Shown here: positions 8,863 through 17,100 of the stretch, piece after piece
Layout: every line of letters begins with the position of its first letter
Numbering within the stretch: position 1 is the stretch's first letter
Origin: Marinoscillum sp. MHG1-6
Lineage (GTDB): Bacteria; Bacteroidota; Bacteroidia; Cytophagales; Cyclobacteriaceae
Direction of reading: 5' to 3'
Assembly (NCBI RefSeq): GCF_024714475.1
Contig: NZ_JAMZMI010000002.1
Location: 372,001 to 436,000 of the forward strand
Length of the DNA stretch: 64,000 nt
Notes under the pieces: generated by a model
Told to the model about the DNA's origin: nothing
The model's input: the letters and a program-made list of their open reading frames with translations, nothing else
Databases searched by the model: none
Made by a program: the position numbers and the translations under genes

Positions 8863-9780
8863 TTAAATCTTTACTGCCACTCTCAGCTTTGCACTGCGTG
8901 CTCTGCTGTTCGCATCTATTTCATCCTGTGCTGGTGTAATCGGCTTTTTATTCAGGGGCTTGAAAGGTCTGATCTCATGTCCGAAAAAGTCCTTTTCCAT
9001 GATCCCCTTGAAATTGCCTGTGTTCATGAAGTTTTTCACCGGACGATCTTCCAGCGAATGGTAACTCATGATCACCAGCCTGCCTCCCGGCTTTAGCACC
9101 TCTGCAGTTTGCTCCAGAAATTCCTTCAGTGCACCCATCTCGTCATTTACTTCGATCCTGATAGCCTGAAAGAGCTGTGCCAGGTACTTCATTTCCTTTC
9201 CTCTAGGCGCTACTTTCAGCGCGATATCCTTGAGCTGCTGAATTCTTGTGAATGGTTGGTGGCGGGATTTGATGATCCCCGATGCCAGGGTTCTGGCGTT
9301 TTTGATTTCCCCGTAGGCACTCAAAATATGAATGAGATCAGACTCATCGTATTCATTGAGTATGTTTGCTGCCGTAACGGAGGAGCTCCTGTCCATGCGC
9401 ATGTCCAAATCCCCGTCGAAACGGGTAGAAAATCCGCGTGAGCCCTCATCTAACTGATGGGAAGAAACACCCAGGTCTGCAAGAATACCATCTACCTGCC
9501 CTGCTTTATGAAAGCGCAGGTATTTGCTGATATACCTAAAATTGGATTCAATAAATGTGAAAGAACGTGACTGCCCTACCGCTTCTTTAAGCGATTGAGC
9601 GTTGGCCTTTGCATCATCATCCTGATCAAAAGCAAACAGATGTCCCGAATCCAGGTTTTTTAGTATTTCTCGCGAGTGGCCGCCTCCTCCAAATGTGACA
9701 TCTACATAGCTGCCGTCCGGCCTGATGTCCAGCCCCTCGAGGCACTCTTTCAACATCACCGGTACATGATACTCACTCAT
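8863..9780 (-). CDS. rsmH: RsmH (MraW), 16S rRNA m4C1402 methyltransferase
   Basis: A 305-residue SAM-dependent methyltransferase that N4-methylates C1402 of 16S rRNA. It begins EYHVPVMLKECLEGL, followed by the SAM-binding motif YVDVTFGGGGHSREIL (about 25-40). The LADLGVSSHQLDEGSRGFS segment and SYHSLEDRPVKNF near the C-terminus are diagnostic of the family. Its start codon directly follows the mraZ stop codon (9781-9783) with no spacer. Conserved second gene of the dcw cluster. Confidence 0.96.
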   Translation of the reverse strand: MSEYHVPVMLKECLEGLDIRPDGSYVDVTFGGGGHSREILKNLDSGHLFAFDQDDDAKANAQSLKEAVGQSRSFTFIESNFRYISKYLRFHKAGQVDGILADLGVSSHQLDEGSRGFSTRFDGDLDMRMDRSSSVTAANILNEYDESDLIHILSAYGEIKNARTLASGIIKSRHQPFTRIQQLKDIALKVAPRGKEMKYLAQLFQAIRIEVNDEMGALKEFLEQTAEVLKPGGRLVIMSYHSLEDRPVKNFMNTGNFKGIMEKDFFGHEIRPFKPLNKKPITPAQDEIDANSRARSAKLRVAVKI

Positions 9781-10224
9781 CTACTCGTCCAAATACTTCT
9801 GAGCCAGATCGGAATATTCCATTGGATCCTCTAACTGGTATTCATTAAATACCTCTGGATTCCACATTTCAATGTAGTTGCCCATACCCACCAATAATGC
9901 TTCTTTGTCTAGTTTGGCGTGAGCGAGCATGGCCTTAGGTAGCAATATTCTCCCCGCATTATCTAACTCCACCTGGGCTATGCCCCTGAAAAAGGTTCGT
10001 TTTAGTTTTCTCTGCTCGGCGTTGAACTCACTGAGCGCAGCTATCCTGGCATGTATCTTTTTGTATTCTAACATTGGATACAGGATCAGGTTAGGCTCGA
10101 ATCCTCGTCGGATTACGAGCTCGTGAGTGGAGACCTCTGGCAGATTGGCTTTGATCTTTGCAGGCAAAACCAACCTGCCTTTGGTATCCAACTTACACTC
10201 ATACTCGCTTGTAAAAAAAGCCAT
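9781..10224 (-). CDS. mraZ: MraZ, dcw operon transcriptional regulator
   Basis: A 147-residue protein with two SpoVT/AbrB-like halves, each with the conserved D-x-x-G/A-R signature: ECKLDTKGRLVLPAKIK near the N-terminus and VELDNAGRILLPKAML in the middle. MraZ binds direct repeats upstream of its own gene and controls the dcw cluster. The start was placed at the ATG 10222-10224 (MAFFTSEYECKLDTKG), because MraZ proteins start just before this motif. The longer reading frame to 10278 would run through the promoter and add a hydrophobic stretch unlike the family. Confidence 0.93.
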   Translation of the reverse strand: MAFFTSEYECKLDTKGRLVLPAKIKANLPEVSTHELVIRRGFEPNLILYPMLEYKKIHARIAALSEFNAEQRKLKRTFFRGIAQVELDNAGRILLPKAMLAHAKLDKEALLVGMGNYIEMWNPEVFNEYQLEDPMEYSDLAQKYLDE

Positions 10225-10254
10225 CTGAGCTTTGAAAAATATAAACCACCATAG

Positions 10255-10284
10255 CAAATATAGGGAATGAGATGACATTTACAA
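10255..10284 (-). promoter_or_regulatory. Promoter of the dcw operon (Bacteroidota type)
   Basis: On the minus strand a perfect -7 box TATATTTG (10255-10262, consensus TAnnTTTG) is preceded by a TTG (10282-10284) at a spacing of 19 bp, which is the known sigma-ABfr promoter layout of Bacteroidota. Transcription would start near 10247-10250, leaving a leader of about 25 nt before the mraZ ATG. Confidence 0.8.
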
Positions 10285-10308
10285 CCACAATCCCCCACTT
10301 TCACCCAC
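10284..10308 (-). promoter_or_regulatory. MraZ operator: three GTGGG boxes at 10-bp period
   Basis: On the minus strand GTGGG (10304-10308), GTGGG (10294-10298) and GTGGT (10284-10288) are separated by exactly 5 bp each. Known MraZ sites are direct repeats of TGGGN separated by 5 nt. The last box overlaps the TTG of the promoter, so bound MraZ could hinder polymerase, which fits autorepression. Confidence 0.8.
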
Positions 10309-10560
10309 TTTTCTATAAAATTATTTATCCACACCAGAAAACGGCTTTTTTGAGGCTTTTTGCTGGAAAAAATCGATAAGTCACTGGCCTGCAACGCCTA
10401 AAATCGAGGTGATTCAACGAATAATTGTAAAAAATTAGGGTTTTTAGGGTTTTGGTGGGGAGATGTGGGGGAATTAGGAAAAACTGAAGGTGGAGTGGGA
10501 GAAAATGGAGCAAACGGATGTGGGCGCTATTCCCTGCTATCGTCTTTACTCCTCGCCCCG

Positions 10561-10593
10561 GGCGATACCGACCCGATGCTGCGGGGTATCGCC
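10561..10593. repeat. Inverted repeat, 9-bp stem
   Basis: GGCGATACC (10561-10569) pairs perfectly with GGTATCGCC (10585-10593) around a 15-nt GC-rich loop. It sits in a GC-rich block (about 10540-10620) that differs in composition from the AT-rich DNA on its left. No U-tract follows, so it is not a clear terminator. Likely a dispersed intergenic repeat. Confidence 0.55.
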
Positions 10594-10729
10594 TCTATCA
10601 GGAGCGCGGGAGGCTGCTTTTCAACTCTAGCGAGCCTCAGACTTGTTGGTGAACAACACCAACAAGGGCGGAGTGACAGAGAATTTTGTCAGGTGGAAAG
10701 ACTCGACTAGACCTTCCTCCTCTTGAGAC

Positions 10730-10744
10730 ATGCTCGGAGAGCAT
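10730..10744. repeat. GGA-loop hairpin (family A)
   Basis: ATGCTC-GGA-GAGCAT, a perfect 6-bp stem with a 3-nt loop, followed by CTTTGAT. The same core with different but compensated stem bases recurs at 10982-10996, 48663-48677, near 49431 and near 49825. Confidence 0.7.
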
Positions 10745-10854
10745 CTTTGATCTTTGACATCTAAGAGGACACAAGCGGACGCTTGCGCCAGTTGGGGGAC
10801 TGTCAGGAGCGCGAGGGTACCGCGGCAATTCTGTGATTGTGCCAGAGAAGTTCA

Positions 10855-10872
10855 TCAGGTCGAAAGACCTGA
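10855..10872. repeat. GAAA-loop hairpin (family B)
   Basis: TCAGGTC-GAAA-GACCTGA, a 7-bp perfect stem with a tetraloop. An identical hairpin lies at 40229-40246 at the end of the 182-bp direct repeat, and stem variants occur at 18863-18890 and 41149-41174. Confidence 0.65.
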
Positions 10873-10894
10873 CCAGAGAGCTAATTACATGCTC

Positions 10895-10908
10895 GTGTCT
10901 GGAGACAC
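10895..10908. repeat. GTGTC/GACAC hairpin
   Basis: GTGTCTGGAGACAC is self-complementary (GTGTC-TGGA-GACAC). The same 14-mer lies just upstream of the RAYT gene at 18783-18796, and an inverted relative (GTGTC-TCC-GACAC) lies just past that gene's stop codon at 18173-18185. Confidence 0.65.
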
Positions 10909-10981
10909 TTGTTTTCATTTATTCATTGAAGTCTTACCTTCGGAAGACTTCAAAGAACCTTGTACATAATTCTTTAAAGAC

Positions 10982-10996
10982 ATGCTCGGAGAGCAT
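10982..10996. repeat. GGA-loop hairpin (family A), second local copy
   Basis: ATGCTC-GGA-GAGCAT followed by CTTTGATC, identical over more than 20 bp to the copy at 10730-10744 (shared gacatgctcggagagcatc). Confidence 0.7.
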
Positions 10997-11138
10997 CTTT
11001 GATCCTTATAGAAGAATGCTATAACCGTGACTGGGTCCAAGCCTGTTGATGAATAAGACCAACAAGGGCCGATATAAGCTCGTTAGTGAACAACGTCGAC
11101 TATGGCCGATTTGACCTGAACCAGATTGAAAAAAGGTC

Positions 11139-11153
11139 CGAGTTGCAAACTCG
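11139..11153. repeat. CGAGTT/AACTCG hairpin (family C)
   Basis: CGAGTT-GCA-AACTCG within aaggtccgag, followed by aaccagcgata. Family C copies occur at 35777-35791 and 38151-38167. Confidence 0.6.
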
Positions 11154-11283
11154 AACCAGCGATATAAAACACAAACCAAGGGTACGGAAAACATCAATCT
11201 GAACAACTATCCGTATTTTCTTGTTAGATTAACGCTACAACCAACAAGACTTATTAGATAATTTAAACCGATAAGCCGCTTAT

Positions 11284-12807
11284 ATGACCTATCGAACAAT
11301 ACTCAAACCTTTATTTCTTGTACTCATTTTTAGTTTGTTAGTCCTGAGCTGTCACAAGCCATCATCAGATGGAGATGCCAAGGCTGAAGCTTCACAAGCA
11401 GGCGACGAAGAAATTCTTGACTTCAAACAACTGATCAAAAAATCCAAAAAGTTCGTCGCTGACCTGGATGAAGTCATGAGGCGGGATACCTTAAAGGCTA
11501 TTACTACCTACTCTTCTACCAGTTATTTTCTCTACCGCGGGCAGCCGATGGGCTATGAATATGAGCTTACCAGAAAACTCGCAGATCACCTGGGAGTAGA
11601 GCTGGAAATGATCATTGCCAAGGACATCAACGATATCTTCAAGATGCTTATTGAAGGGGAAGGTGACATTATCACCTATAATCTTACGGTAACAAACAAC
11701 AGAAGACAATATGTAGACTTCACGCTTCCGCTCAATTTTACCCACCAGGTATTGGTGCAAAAGAAGCCGGACAACTGGCGAGATATGAAGATCCATGAAA
11801 TTGAAAATGAACTCGTCCGGAATCCCCTTCAAATGATTGACTTGCCGATCTATGTAAGAAAAAACTCTTCCTATACCGAAAGACTGCTCAACCTCCAGGA
11901 TGAACTTGGTGGTAAAATTGACATCAATTATGTGGATGGGGACCTTTCAACGGATGAGATTATCAAAAAGGTTAGTCGTGGTGAGATCCCATACACCATT
12001 GCCGACTTTAATATTGCCAATATCAATGCTGCCTATTATCAAAACATTGACATCAAAACCCCTGTGGGCATCATGCAGCAGCTGGCCTGGTCCGTTCGAA
12101 AAACCTCCCCCGACCTAAAGAAAAAAGTGAATGACTGGCTCGAGGTCCAAAGAAAGGAAACAGATTTTTATGTGATCTATAACAAATACTTCAAGAACAG
12201 AAGGGCCTTTACTACAAGGGTGAAAAGTGATTTGTACTCCAAAGAGGGTAGCCGCATTTCTGAGTATGACGAATTGATCAAAGACGCTGCAAAGTCCATT
12301 AACTGGGATTGGAGATTCCTGGCCTCATTGATATACCAGGAATCCGGTTTTGAGCCATCGGAAGAATCCTGGGTAGGTGCCGAGGGCCTCATGCAAATCA
12401 TGCCTGAAACTGCAAAAGGTTATGGGTTCGTCAATATCAAGGATCCCAAAACTAACCTCAAAGCAGGGATAGCTCACCTGACTTACCTGGACACCTACTG
12501 GAAAGAACATATCCCTGATTCTCTGGAACGTGTAAAGTTTATCCTCGCTTCTTACAATGCCGGACAAAATCATGTGCAGGATGCCAGAAGATTGGCAGAA
12601 AAAATGGGATACAACAGCCAAATATGGTTTGATAACGTGGATAAATGCTTGTTACTGAAAAGCCAAAAGGAATACTTCAACGACGAGGTAGTTCAATACG
12701 GATATTGTCGTGGAGAAGAACCTGTGAGCTATGTCAAAGAGATTATGGACCGATTCCGATACTACGTGGAGTTTATTCCTGACACAAAAGATGCTGTGAC
12801 ATCCTAA
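11284..12807 (+). CDS. mltF: MltF-like membrane-bound lytic murein transglycosylase
   Basis: A 507-residue lipoprotein: signal peptide and lipobox LVLSC (C23), then a family-3 solute-binding-like domain (about 65-310, from IKKSKKFVADLDEVMRRDTL), then a lytic transglycosylase SLT domain (about 330-470). The SLT part has the catalytic glutamate in LASLIYQESGFEPS (about residue 353) and GLMQIMPETAKGYG. MltF cleaves glycan strands of peptidoglycan, and the binding-like domain is thought to regulate it by muropeptide. Length and domain order match E. coli MltF. The stop codon overlaps the end of the convergent hydrolase gene by 4 bases. Confidence 0.92.
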   Translation: MTYRTILKPLFLVLIFSLLVLSCHKPSSDGDAKAEASQAGDEEILDFKQLIKKSKKFVADLDEVMRRDTLKAITTYSSTSYFLYRGQPMGYEYELTRKLADHLGVELEMIIAKDINDIFKMLIEGEGDIITYNLTVTNNRRQYVDFTLPLNFTHQVLVQKKPDNWRDMKIHEIENELVRNPLQMIDLPIYVRKNSSYTERLLNLQDELGGKIDINYVDGDLSTDEIIKKVSRGEIPYTIADFNIANINAAYYQNIDIKTPVGIMQQLAWSVRKTSPDLKKKVNDWLEVQRKETDFYVIYNKYFKNRRAFTTRVKSDLYSKEGSRISEYDELIKDAAKSINWDWRFLASLIYQESGFEPSEESWVGAEGLMQIMPETAKGYGFVNIKDPKTNLKAGIAHLTYLDTYWKEHIPDSLERVKFILASYNAGQNHVQDARRLAEKMGYNSQIWFDNVDKCLLLKSQKEYFNDEVVQYGYCRGEEPVSYVKEIMDRFRYYVEFIPDTKDAVTS

Positions 12808-13694
12808 GCCAATTTCTCCTTAAAAAATGCTATTGTCCGGTTCCACGCGAGTTGAGCTGCCTGCTTGTCGTACCTCGGAGTGCTGTCATTGTGAAATCCA
12901 TGATTCACGCCCGGATAGATATACGCTTTGTACTCCTTACTATTCTCCTTCAAGGCACTCTCGTAATCCGGCCAGCCAGCATTCACCCGTTGATCTAACT
13001 CAGCATAATGAAGAAGTAACGAAGCATTGATATCAGGCACCAAATCCAATGAAGGCTGACCACCATAAAAAGGCACAGAGGCTTTCAACTCAGGCACCCT
13101 TACTGCCATCATATTGCTAATCCATCCTCCAAAACAAAAGCCTACCACACCTACCTTACCATTGCATTCTGCATGTGACTTCAGGTACTCAAATGCTGCG
13201 ATGAAGTCTTCAAGCATTTCTGTCCGATCTCTTTGGCGCTGCAAACTTCGGCCGTCGTCGTCATTACCCGGATATCCTCCCAATGGTGTCAGGGCATCAG
13301 GAGACACAGTAATGAACCCCTCCAGTGACGCCCTCCTGCCTACATCTGCGATATGTGGATTGAGCCCCCTATTTTCATGAACCACCACAATCCCTGGCAG
13401 CTTTCCCTGACTCTTTGACGGGCGAGACAATTGCGCCTTGATAGCACCTCCGCCTTTGGGAGCGTTGTAGGTCATGAACTCGGTCTTTAGTCTTGGGTCA
13501 TTCTCCGCCACCTGAACATTATCCTGATAATTCGGCATAATGAAGCTCATCAGTGAACTTAGTGTGAGACCACCAACGGCATAAGCCGATAGCTTTTCCA
13601 TAAACTCTCTTCGCTCCATGCGGTTGTGGGCATAGTCATCGTATAGATCAAATACTTCTTGCTGGAGGTCTTCTTTTCGTAGCTCTTTCATCAT
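12804..13694 (-). CDS. Dienelactone hydrolase family protein, exported (Tat-like N-terminus)
   Basis: A 296-residue alpha/beta hydrolase of the dienelactone hydrolase family. The catalytic triad is visible as C187 in GVVGFCFGG, D234 in YAELDQRV and a histidine in GVNHGFHND (265 or 268), with VVVHENRGL before it. The N-terminal 55 residues carry ERREFMEKLSAYAVGGLTL, a twin-arginine segment then a hydrophobic run, so export to the periplasm by Tat is likely although the N-region is unusually long. Substrate unknown; these enzymes hydrolyse lactones and esters. An alternative start is the next codon (MKELRKED). Confidence 0.87.
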   Translation of the reverse strand: MMKELRKEDLQQEVFDLYDDYAHNRMERREFMEKLSAYAVGGLTLSSLMSFIMPNYQDNVQVAENDPRLKTEFMTYNAPKGGGAIKAQLSRPSKSQGKLPGIVVVHENRGLNPHIADVGRRASLEGFITVSPDALTPLGGYPGNDDDGRSLQRQRDRTEMLEDFIAAFEYLKSHAECNGKVGVVGFCFGGWISNMMAVRVPELKASVPFYGGQPSLDLVPDINASLLLHYAELDQRVNAGWPDYESALKENSKEYKAYIYPGVNHGFHNDSTPRYDKQAAQLAWNRTIAFFKEKLA

Positions 13695-13845
13695 TGGGGT
13701 ATTGAAGTGATTCCTGAAGTTCGAAAAAGATTCTAAAGAAAACCTGAATTCACATTGATTTTTAGGACCGAGATCACCAACTCCGTATCTCCCACCGTTT
13801 CTTCATTTTTTGTAAATTGAATGGTCAACAACTAACACCCCACCC

Positions 13846-14295
13846 ATGAAAGGTTTTCGATTCAAAGCCCTTATCCTCACAACCATTTTTGTAAGTGTTG
13901 CAGATGGCGTGGCTGACCTCATCTTATATTACCTGAGTGGAGGTCACAAAGCACAAAATGTTTTTAAGTTCATTGCTAGTGGTATTTTCGGGTTTAAAGC
14001 CTTTGCAGGAGGGTCTGATATTGTGATTTTCGGTATCCTGTTCCACTTCCTGATCGCTTTCCTTTGGGTCTCGTTTTTCTTTGTTGTTTATCCCCTTTTT
14101 AAGATTAAAGGGAATACAATTTTTGTTGGAACGATATACGGGATCATTATTTGGTTGGTTATGAGCTTTGTTGTGATTCCAATAAGCAATGCTCCTTCCC
14201 CTCCGAATGATGACGTGTTCCAAATCATCATAAGCGTTCTGGTCATTGTCCTTACAGGGGGTATCCCTATTGCCTGGGCGCATAACAGTAATTGA
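13846..14295 (+). CDS. Small four-helix integral membrane protein
   Basis: A 149-residue protein with four hydrophobic segments (about 8-28, 52-82, 88-112 and 122-143) and short polar loops, consistent with an inner-membrane protein. The layout, with a glycine-rich start and a conserved-looking proline/asparagine loop ([10 protein letters not shown]), resembles YagU/DUF1440-type proteins, but I cannot confirm membership by eye. Function unknown. It lies divergently from the hydrolase gene and just upstream of the macro-domain gene (25-bp gap), so those two may be co-transcribed. Confidence 0.75.
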   Translation: MKGFRFKALILTTIFVSVADGVADLILYYLSGGHKAQNVFKFIASGIFGFKAFAGGSDIVIFGILFHFLIAFLWVSFFFVVYPLFKIKGNTIFVGTIYGIIIWLVMSFVVIPISNAPSPPNDDVFQIIISVLVIVLTGGIPIAWAHNSN

Positions 14296-14320
14296 GGGGT
14301 TTCCTCAAAACACTTTGAAA

Positions 14321-14839
14321 ATGAAGGCAAAAGAGAAAATCAACATTATTGAAGGAGACATCACCACTTTAGATGTTGATGCCATTGTCAATGCCGCCAA
14401 TCAGTCGCTCATGGGTGGTGGCGGTGTAGATGGTGCGATTCATCGTGCAGCAGGTCCTGAACTTAACGAAGCCTGCCAGCCACTGGGAGGTTGTGATACC
14501 GGAGATGCCAAGATCACTCCCGGCTTTAAATTAAAGGCCCAATATGTCATCCATACCGTCGGACCGGTTTGGTATGGTGGCCACCGAAATGAAGAAGCCC
14601 TTCTGGCTTCAGCTTACAGAAGGTCACTGGAAGTGGCCGCAGAAAATCAGCTTCGAACCATCGCTTTTCCGTCGATCAGTACCGGTGCCTACCGTTTCCC
14701 TTTTGATCGGGCTTGTCAAATAGCTTTGCAAACCATCAGCGACTTCCTGAATAAGCAAGACTCTATAGAAAAGGTGTACCTGGTCATGTTTGGAGAACGT
14801 GACCGAATTGGGATGGAGCGGGTTTTTGAAGGATTTTAA
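14321..14839 (+). CDS. Macro-domain protein, O-acetyl-ADP-ribose deacetylase (YmdB-like)
   Basis: A 172-residue single macro domain that binds ADP-ribose and typically removes O-acetyl or ADP-ribosyl groups. The key loops are visible: [19 protein letters not shown] and [15 protein letters not shown] near the N-terminus, and [17 protein letters not shown] later. The start was set at ATG 14321, five codons before [10 protein letters not shown]. The longer frame from 14246 would overlap the previous gene by 50 bases and add a tail unlike the family. Confidence 0.92.
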   Translation: MKAKEKINIIEGDITTLDVDAIVNAANQSLMGGGGVDGAIHRAAGPELNEACQPLGGCDTGDAKITPGFKLKAQYVIHTVGPVWYGGHRNEEALLASAYRRSLEVAAENQLRTIAFPSISTGAYRFPFDRACQIALQTISDFLNKQDSIEKVYLVMFGERDRIGMERVFEGF

Positions 14840-14876
14840 AATGACTCAGGAATATCTGACCTAAGTGACATACCTG

Positions 14877-16364
14877 TCAGGAACAAAATCCGTTGGAGCA
14901 CGACGTACCTGGTGGGCAGGTCTGAAAGCAGCTTCCACAATGATTTGAGTTTGAGGTAAGATTCACTTCACAACCATTATCCGGGTTATTATCACAATTT
15001 GCATAACCCGGACTGCAGCTTAAAGTACAATTACCCTCCTCACATTGGGTAGTGGCGTTGTTAGCTGATGCACAGGCTGTTATATCAACATCGACCTGCT
15101 GGTCACAATCATTATCCAACCCATCGCATATTTCCTCTGCTCCCGGATGAACCGTACTTTCGGAATCATCACAATCAGAATTATCAGCAACATAATCAAT
15201 GGGCTGTACGCATGAATTTGTGGCATTATCCGGATCACCATAACCATCGCTATCAAAATCTGCATAGTAAATGTTAGACGGATTAATGTCGGGATTAGAG
15301 TCATTACAATCCGTATTATCCGCTACATAATCCTGGGGCTGCAGACATTGCGTGGTCGATACTCCAGGATAGCCATATCCATCACCATCTGAATCCAAAT
15401 ACCATACTGTTGTTGGAGTGATCTCACTATTGGCATCATCACAGTCCGCATCATTTAATACATAATCCGCCGGTTGCTCACACTGAGTGACAAAGTTGTC
15501 CGGGTCCCCATAACCATCAGCATCAAGATCAGCATACCAGTTCGTATTTTCATTTAGTTCAGGGTCCGTATCATTACAGTCATCAGGACTAGTAGAATAC
15601 CCCGGTGGACTAACCGGGCTATAAACCAACACGGTACCATTACCAGAGCCATCGCCATCCAGATCCTGATAGTAAAAAATAAATTCAGCAGAAACAAACC
15701 CGGTTCCATCATAGCGTACAATATCTCCTGCGGAAAGGTTATCTGTATTGATTAGGCCACTCAAACTCAAACGAATCGAGAAAGCAGTATCTTCTAAAGC
15801 CTTAATAGTCGCCATGGTATCCAGGTTTTGATCTCCGGTATTCACCCCGGTCAAATTCTTTAGGTTGGTCAGGTCTTCCGAGGTAATCGCACTGGACACT
15901 GATCCCACATAAACGGGGTCACTTTCGATTATTTCACCCGACAGGTTTGCGGCCGTTTTCGCAAAAAGGGCATAAGGCACACTCAATATTTGGGAGACTC
16001 CAGTTATCGTGTAGTTTGATCCACCCTCAAGATCTGTTTCTGTTTTAACAAAATACGTGTTCACCCCCCACTCAATGGACTCAAATAATCCGCTTACTAC
16101 TGTCCCGGCACCTATTTCAATACTTAGCAAGCCATTCTGATTGGTAGTGGCATTGTGAGTCTCTACATACACGGCCGATCCATCTACAGAACCTTGTAGT
16201 ACACTGACCCGCATCTCAACAAATTTATTCATGACCAACTCACCATTTGAGTCTCGTAAAACTGCCTGATAGCTAATCTTCTCAGGAGCCTGTGCTATTA
16301 CAGGAGCGATTTCACTCAGTGATAAAGCAATGAGCATAGGGAGAAAGTACTTTAAGCAGCTCAT
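14877..16364 (-). CDS. Secreted protein with MopE-type calcium/metal-binding repeats and a cysteine-rich tail
   Basis: A 495-residue protein with a signal peptide. Residues about 28-140 form a domain starting PEKISYQAVLRDSNG, common in Bacteroidota surface proteins. Residues about 235-415 hold five aspartate-rich repeats of the form YxDxDxDGxGD followed by DCND-type motifs, as in MopE and thrombospondin type-3-like calcium-binding repeats. The C-terminal 50 residues are cysteine-rich (NCDNNPDNGCEVNL, HCGSCFQTCPPGTSC), resembling modules common in Myxococcota. No T9SS sorting domain is seen. It lies 4 bp downstream of a small T9SS gene, forming a two-gene operon. Confidence 0.85.
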   Translation of the reverse strand: MSCLKYFLPMLIALSLSEIAPVIAQAPEKISYQAVLRDSNGELVMNKFVEMRVSVLQGSVDGSAVYVETHNATTNQNGLLSIEIGAGTVVSGLFESIEWGVNTYFVKTETDLEGGSNYTITGVSQILSVPYALFAKTAANLSGEIIESDPVYVGSVSSAITSEDLTNLKNLTGVNTGDQNLDTMATIKALEDTAFSIRLSLSGLINTDNLSAGDIVRYDGTGFVSAEFIFYYQDLDGDGSGNGTVLVYSPVSPPGYSTSPDDCNDTDPELNENTNWYADLDADGYGDPDNFVTQCEQPADYVLNDADCDDANSEITPTTVWYLDSDGDGYGYPGVSTTQCLQPQDYVADNTDCNDSNPDINPSNIYYADFDSDGYGDPDNATNSCVQPIDYVADNSDCDDSESTVHPGAEEICDGLDNDCDQQVDVDITACASANNATTQCEEGNCTLSCSPGYANCDNNPDNGCEVNLTSNSNHCGSCFQTCPPGTSCSNGFCS

Positions 16365-16368
16365 GGTC

Positions 16369-16848
16369 TTAATGTTTTATGATTTTATAAATTCTTTGAT
16401 CCAATTCAAGTCCATTGAGGACCAAATAATAAGTTGATGGGGCCAAGTGCTCCATTTCAATGAGAATTTCATTGCCCTGAATTATCTCTTTGGCGACCTC
16501 CTTGCCCTTCGGGTCATAAAGTACAAAAGACGGATTGTCACCAGATATACCATCAAGATTTAATACCACCTTCTCGGATGTGGGATTGGGATACGGCACA
16601 ATCTTTAATACTTCTAATGAATTGTTATTGAGTGCCTTTATTTCAATGGTTTCAGACGGGTGCAGTATGCCTTCAACCAGTATGCCTGTCTCAGTTGTTA
16701 AGGTGGCATAAAAAAGCTGACCGATGGAGTAGCTAATGGTTCCGCTGGCACTCGTAATATCTCCCCCGGAGGCAGTAATGGCCGATTGCGAATAAGCTGT
16801 GCTGACACCTATAAGAAGGAAAACGAATATTTTGAGTAAAGCCCTCAT
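16369..16848 (-). CDS. Small secreted protein with T9SS type A sorting domain
   Basis: A 159-residue protein: signal peptide (about 1-20, ending AYSQ), a short glycine/serine/threonine-rich domain (SAITASGGDITSASGTISYS) found in many Bacteroidota secreted proteins, and from about residue 80 a T9SS type A C-terminal domain (KIVPYPNPTSEKVVLNL through HLAPSTYYLVLNG). This tail directs export through T9SS and is normally cleaved. It is the first gene of a pair with the MopE-like protein, 4 bp apart. Confidence 0.85.
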   Translation of the reverse strand: MRALLKIFVFLLIGVSTAYSQSAITASGGDITSASGTISYSIGQLFYATLTTETGILVEGILHPSETIEIKALNNNSLEVLKIVPYPNPTSEKVVLNLDGISGDNPSFVLYDPKGKEVAKEIIQGNEILIEMEHLAPSTYYLVLNGLELDQRIYKIIKH

Positions 16849-17100
16849 AATTGAAAATATGAAAATCCAGGGACTTTGTCAATACATGATTTACACGGTT
16901 CAGATGGAAACACCTGACAACTTTAAAATAGTTTGAAATTTAAGAGGATGGCCAGGTTAATTGAGATGGAAAACCCTGACAACCAGAGCGATGAATTTAG
17001 AAAGGGCTCTTTGCTAAGATTCAATAAAAAGCAAAAGATTGTGAGTAATGTTTTAATAACGAATCGAACATTTATATTCGCACAAAAAACCATAAAAATA

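Larger units (their letters stand above)
10320..11283. other. Long intergenic spacer rich in REP-like hairpins
   Basis: Between the divergent mraZ promoter and mltF there is nearly 1 kb without a convincing gene. Reading frames in it are short, lack family resemblance and run through hairpins. It holds a 9-bp stem at 10561-10593, two GGA-loop hairpins (10730-10744 and 10982-10996), a GAAA-loop hairpin (10855-10872), a GTGTC/GACAC hairpin (10895-10908) and a CGAGTT/AACTCG hairpin (11139-11153). Phrases such as accaacaagggc recur at about 10660 and 11057. The mltF promoter must lie at the right end, but I see no clear TAnnTTTG box. Confidence 0.7.

Noticed and set aside
10325-10970. Several short open frames in the mraZ-mltF spacer
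   Set aside because: They overlap each other on both strands, run through hairpin repeats and share no family features; their common text (SSLVRSFDLMN) is only the translated hairpin.
16933-17100. N-terminal extension of the barrel protein
   Set aside because: The sequence before ATG 17101 would put 56 residues ahead of a perfect signal peptide; it is more likely untranslated leader.
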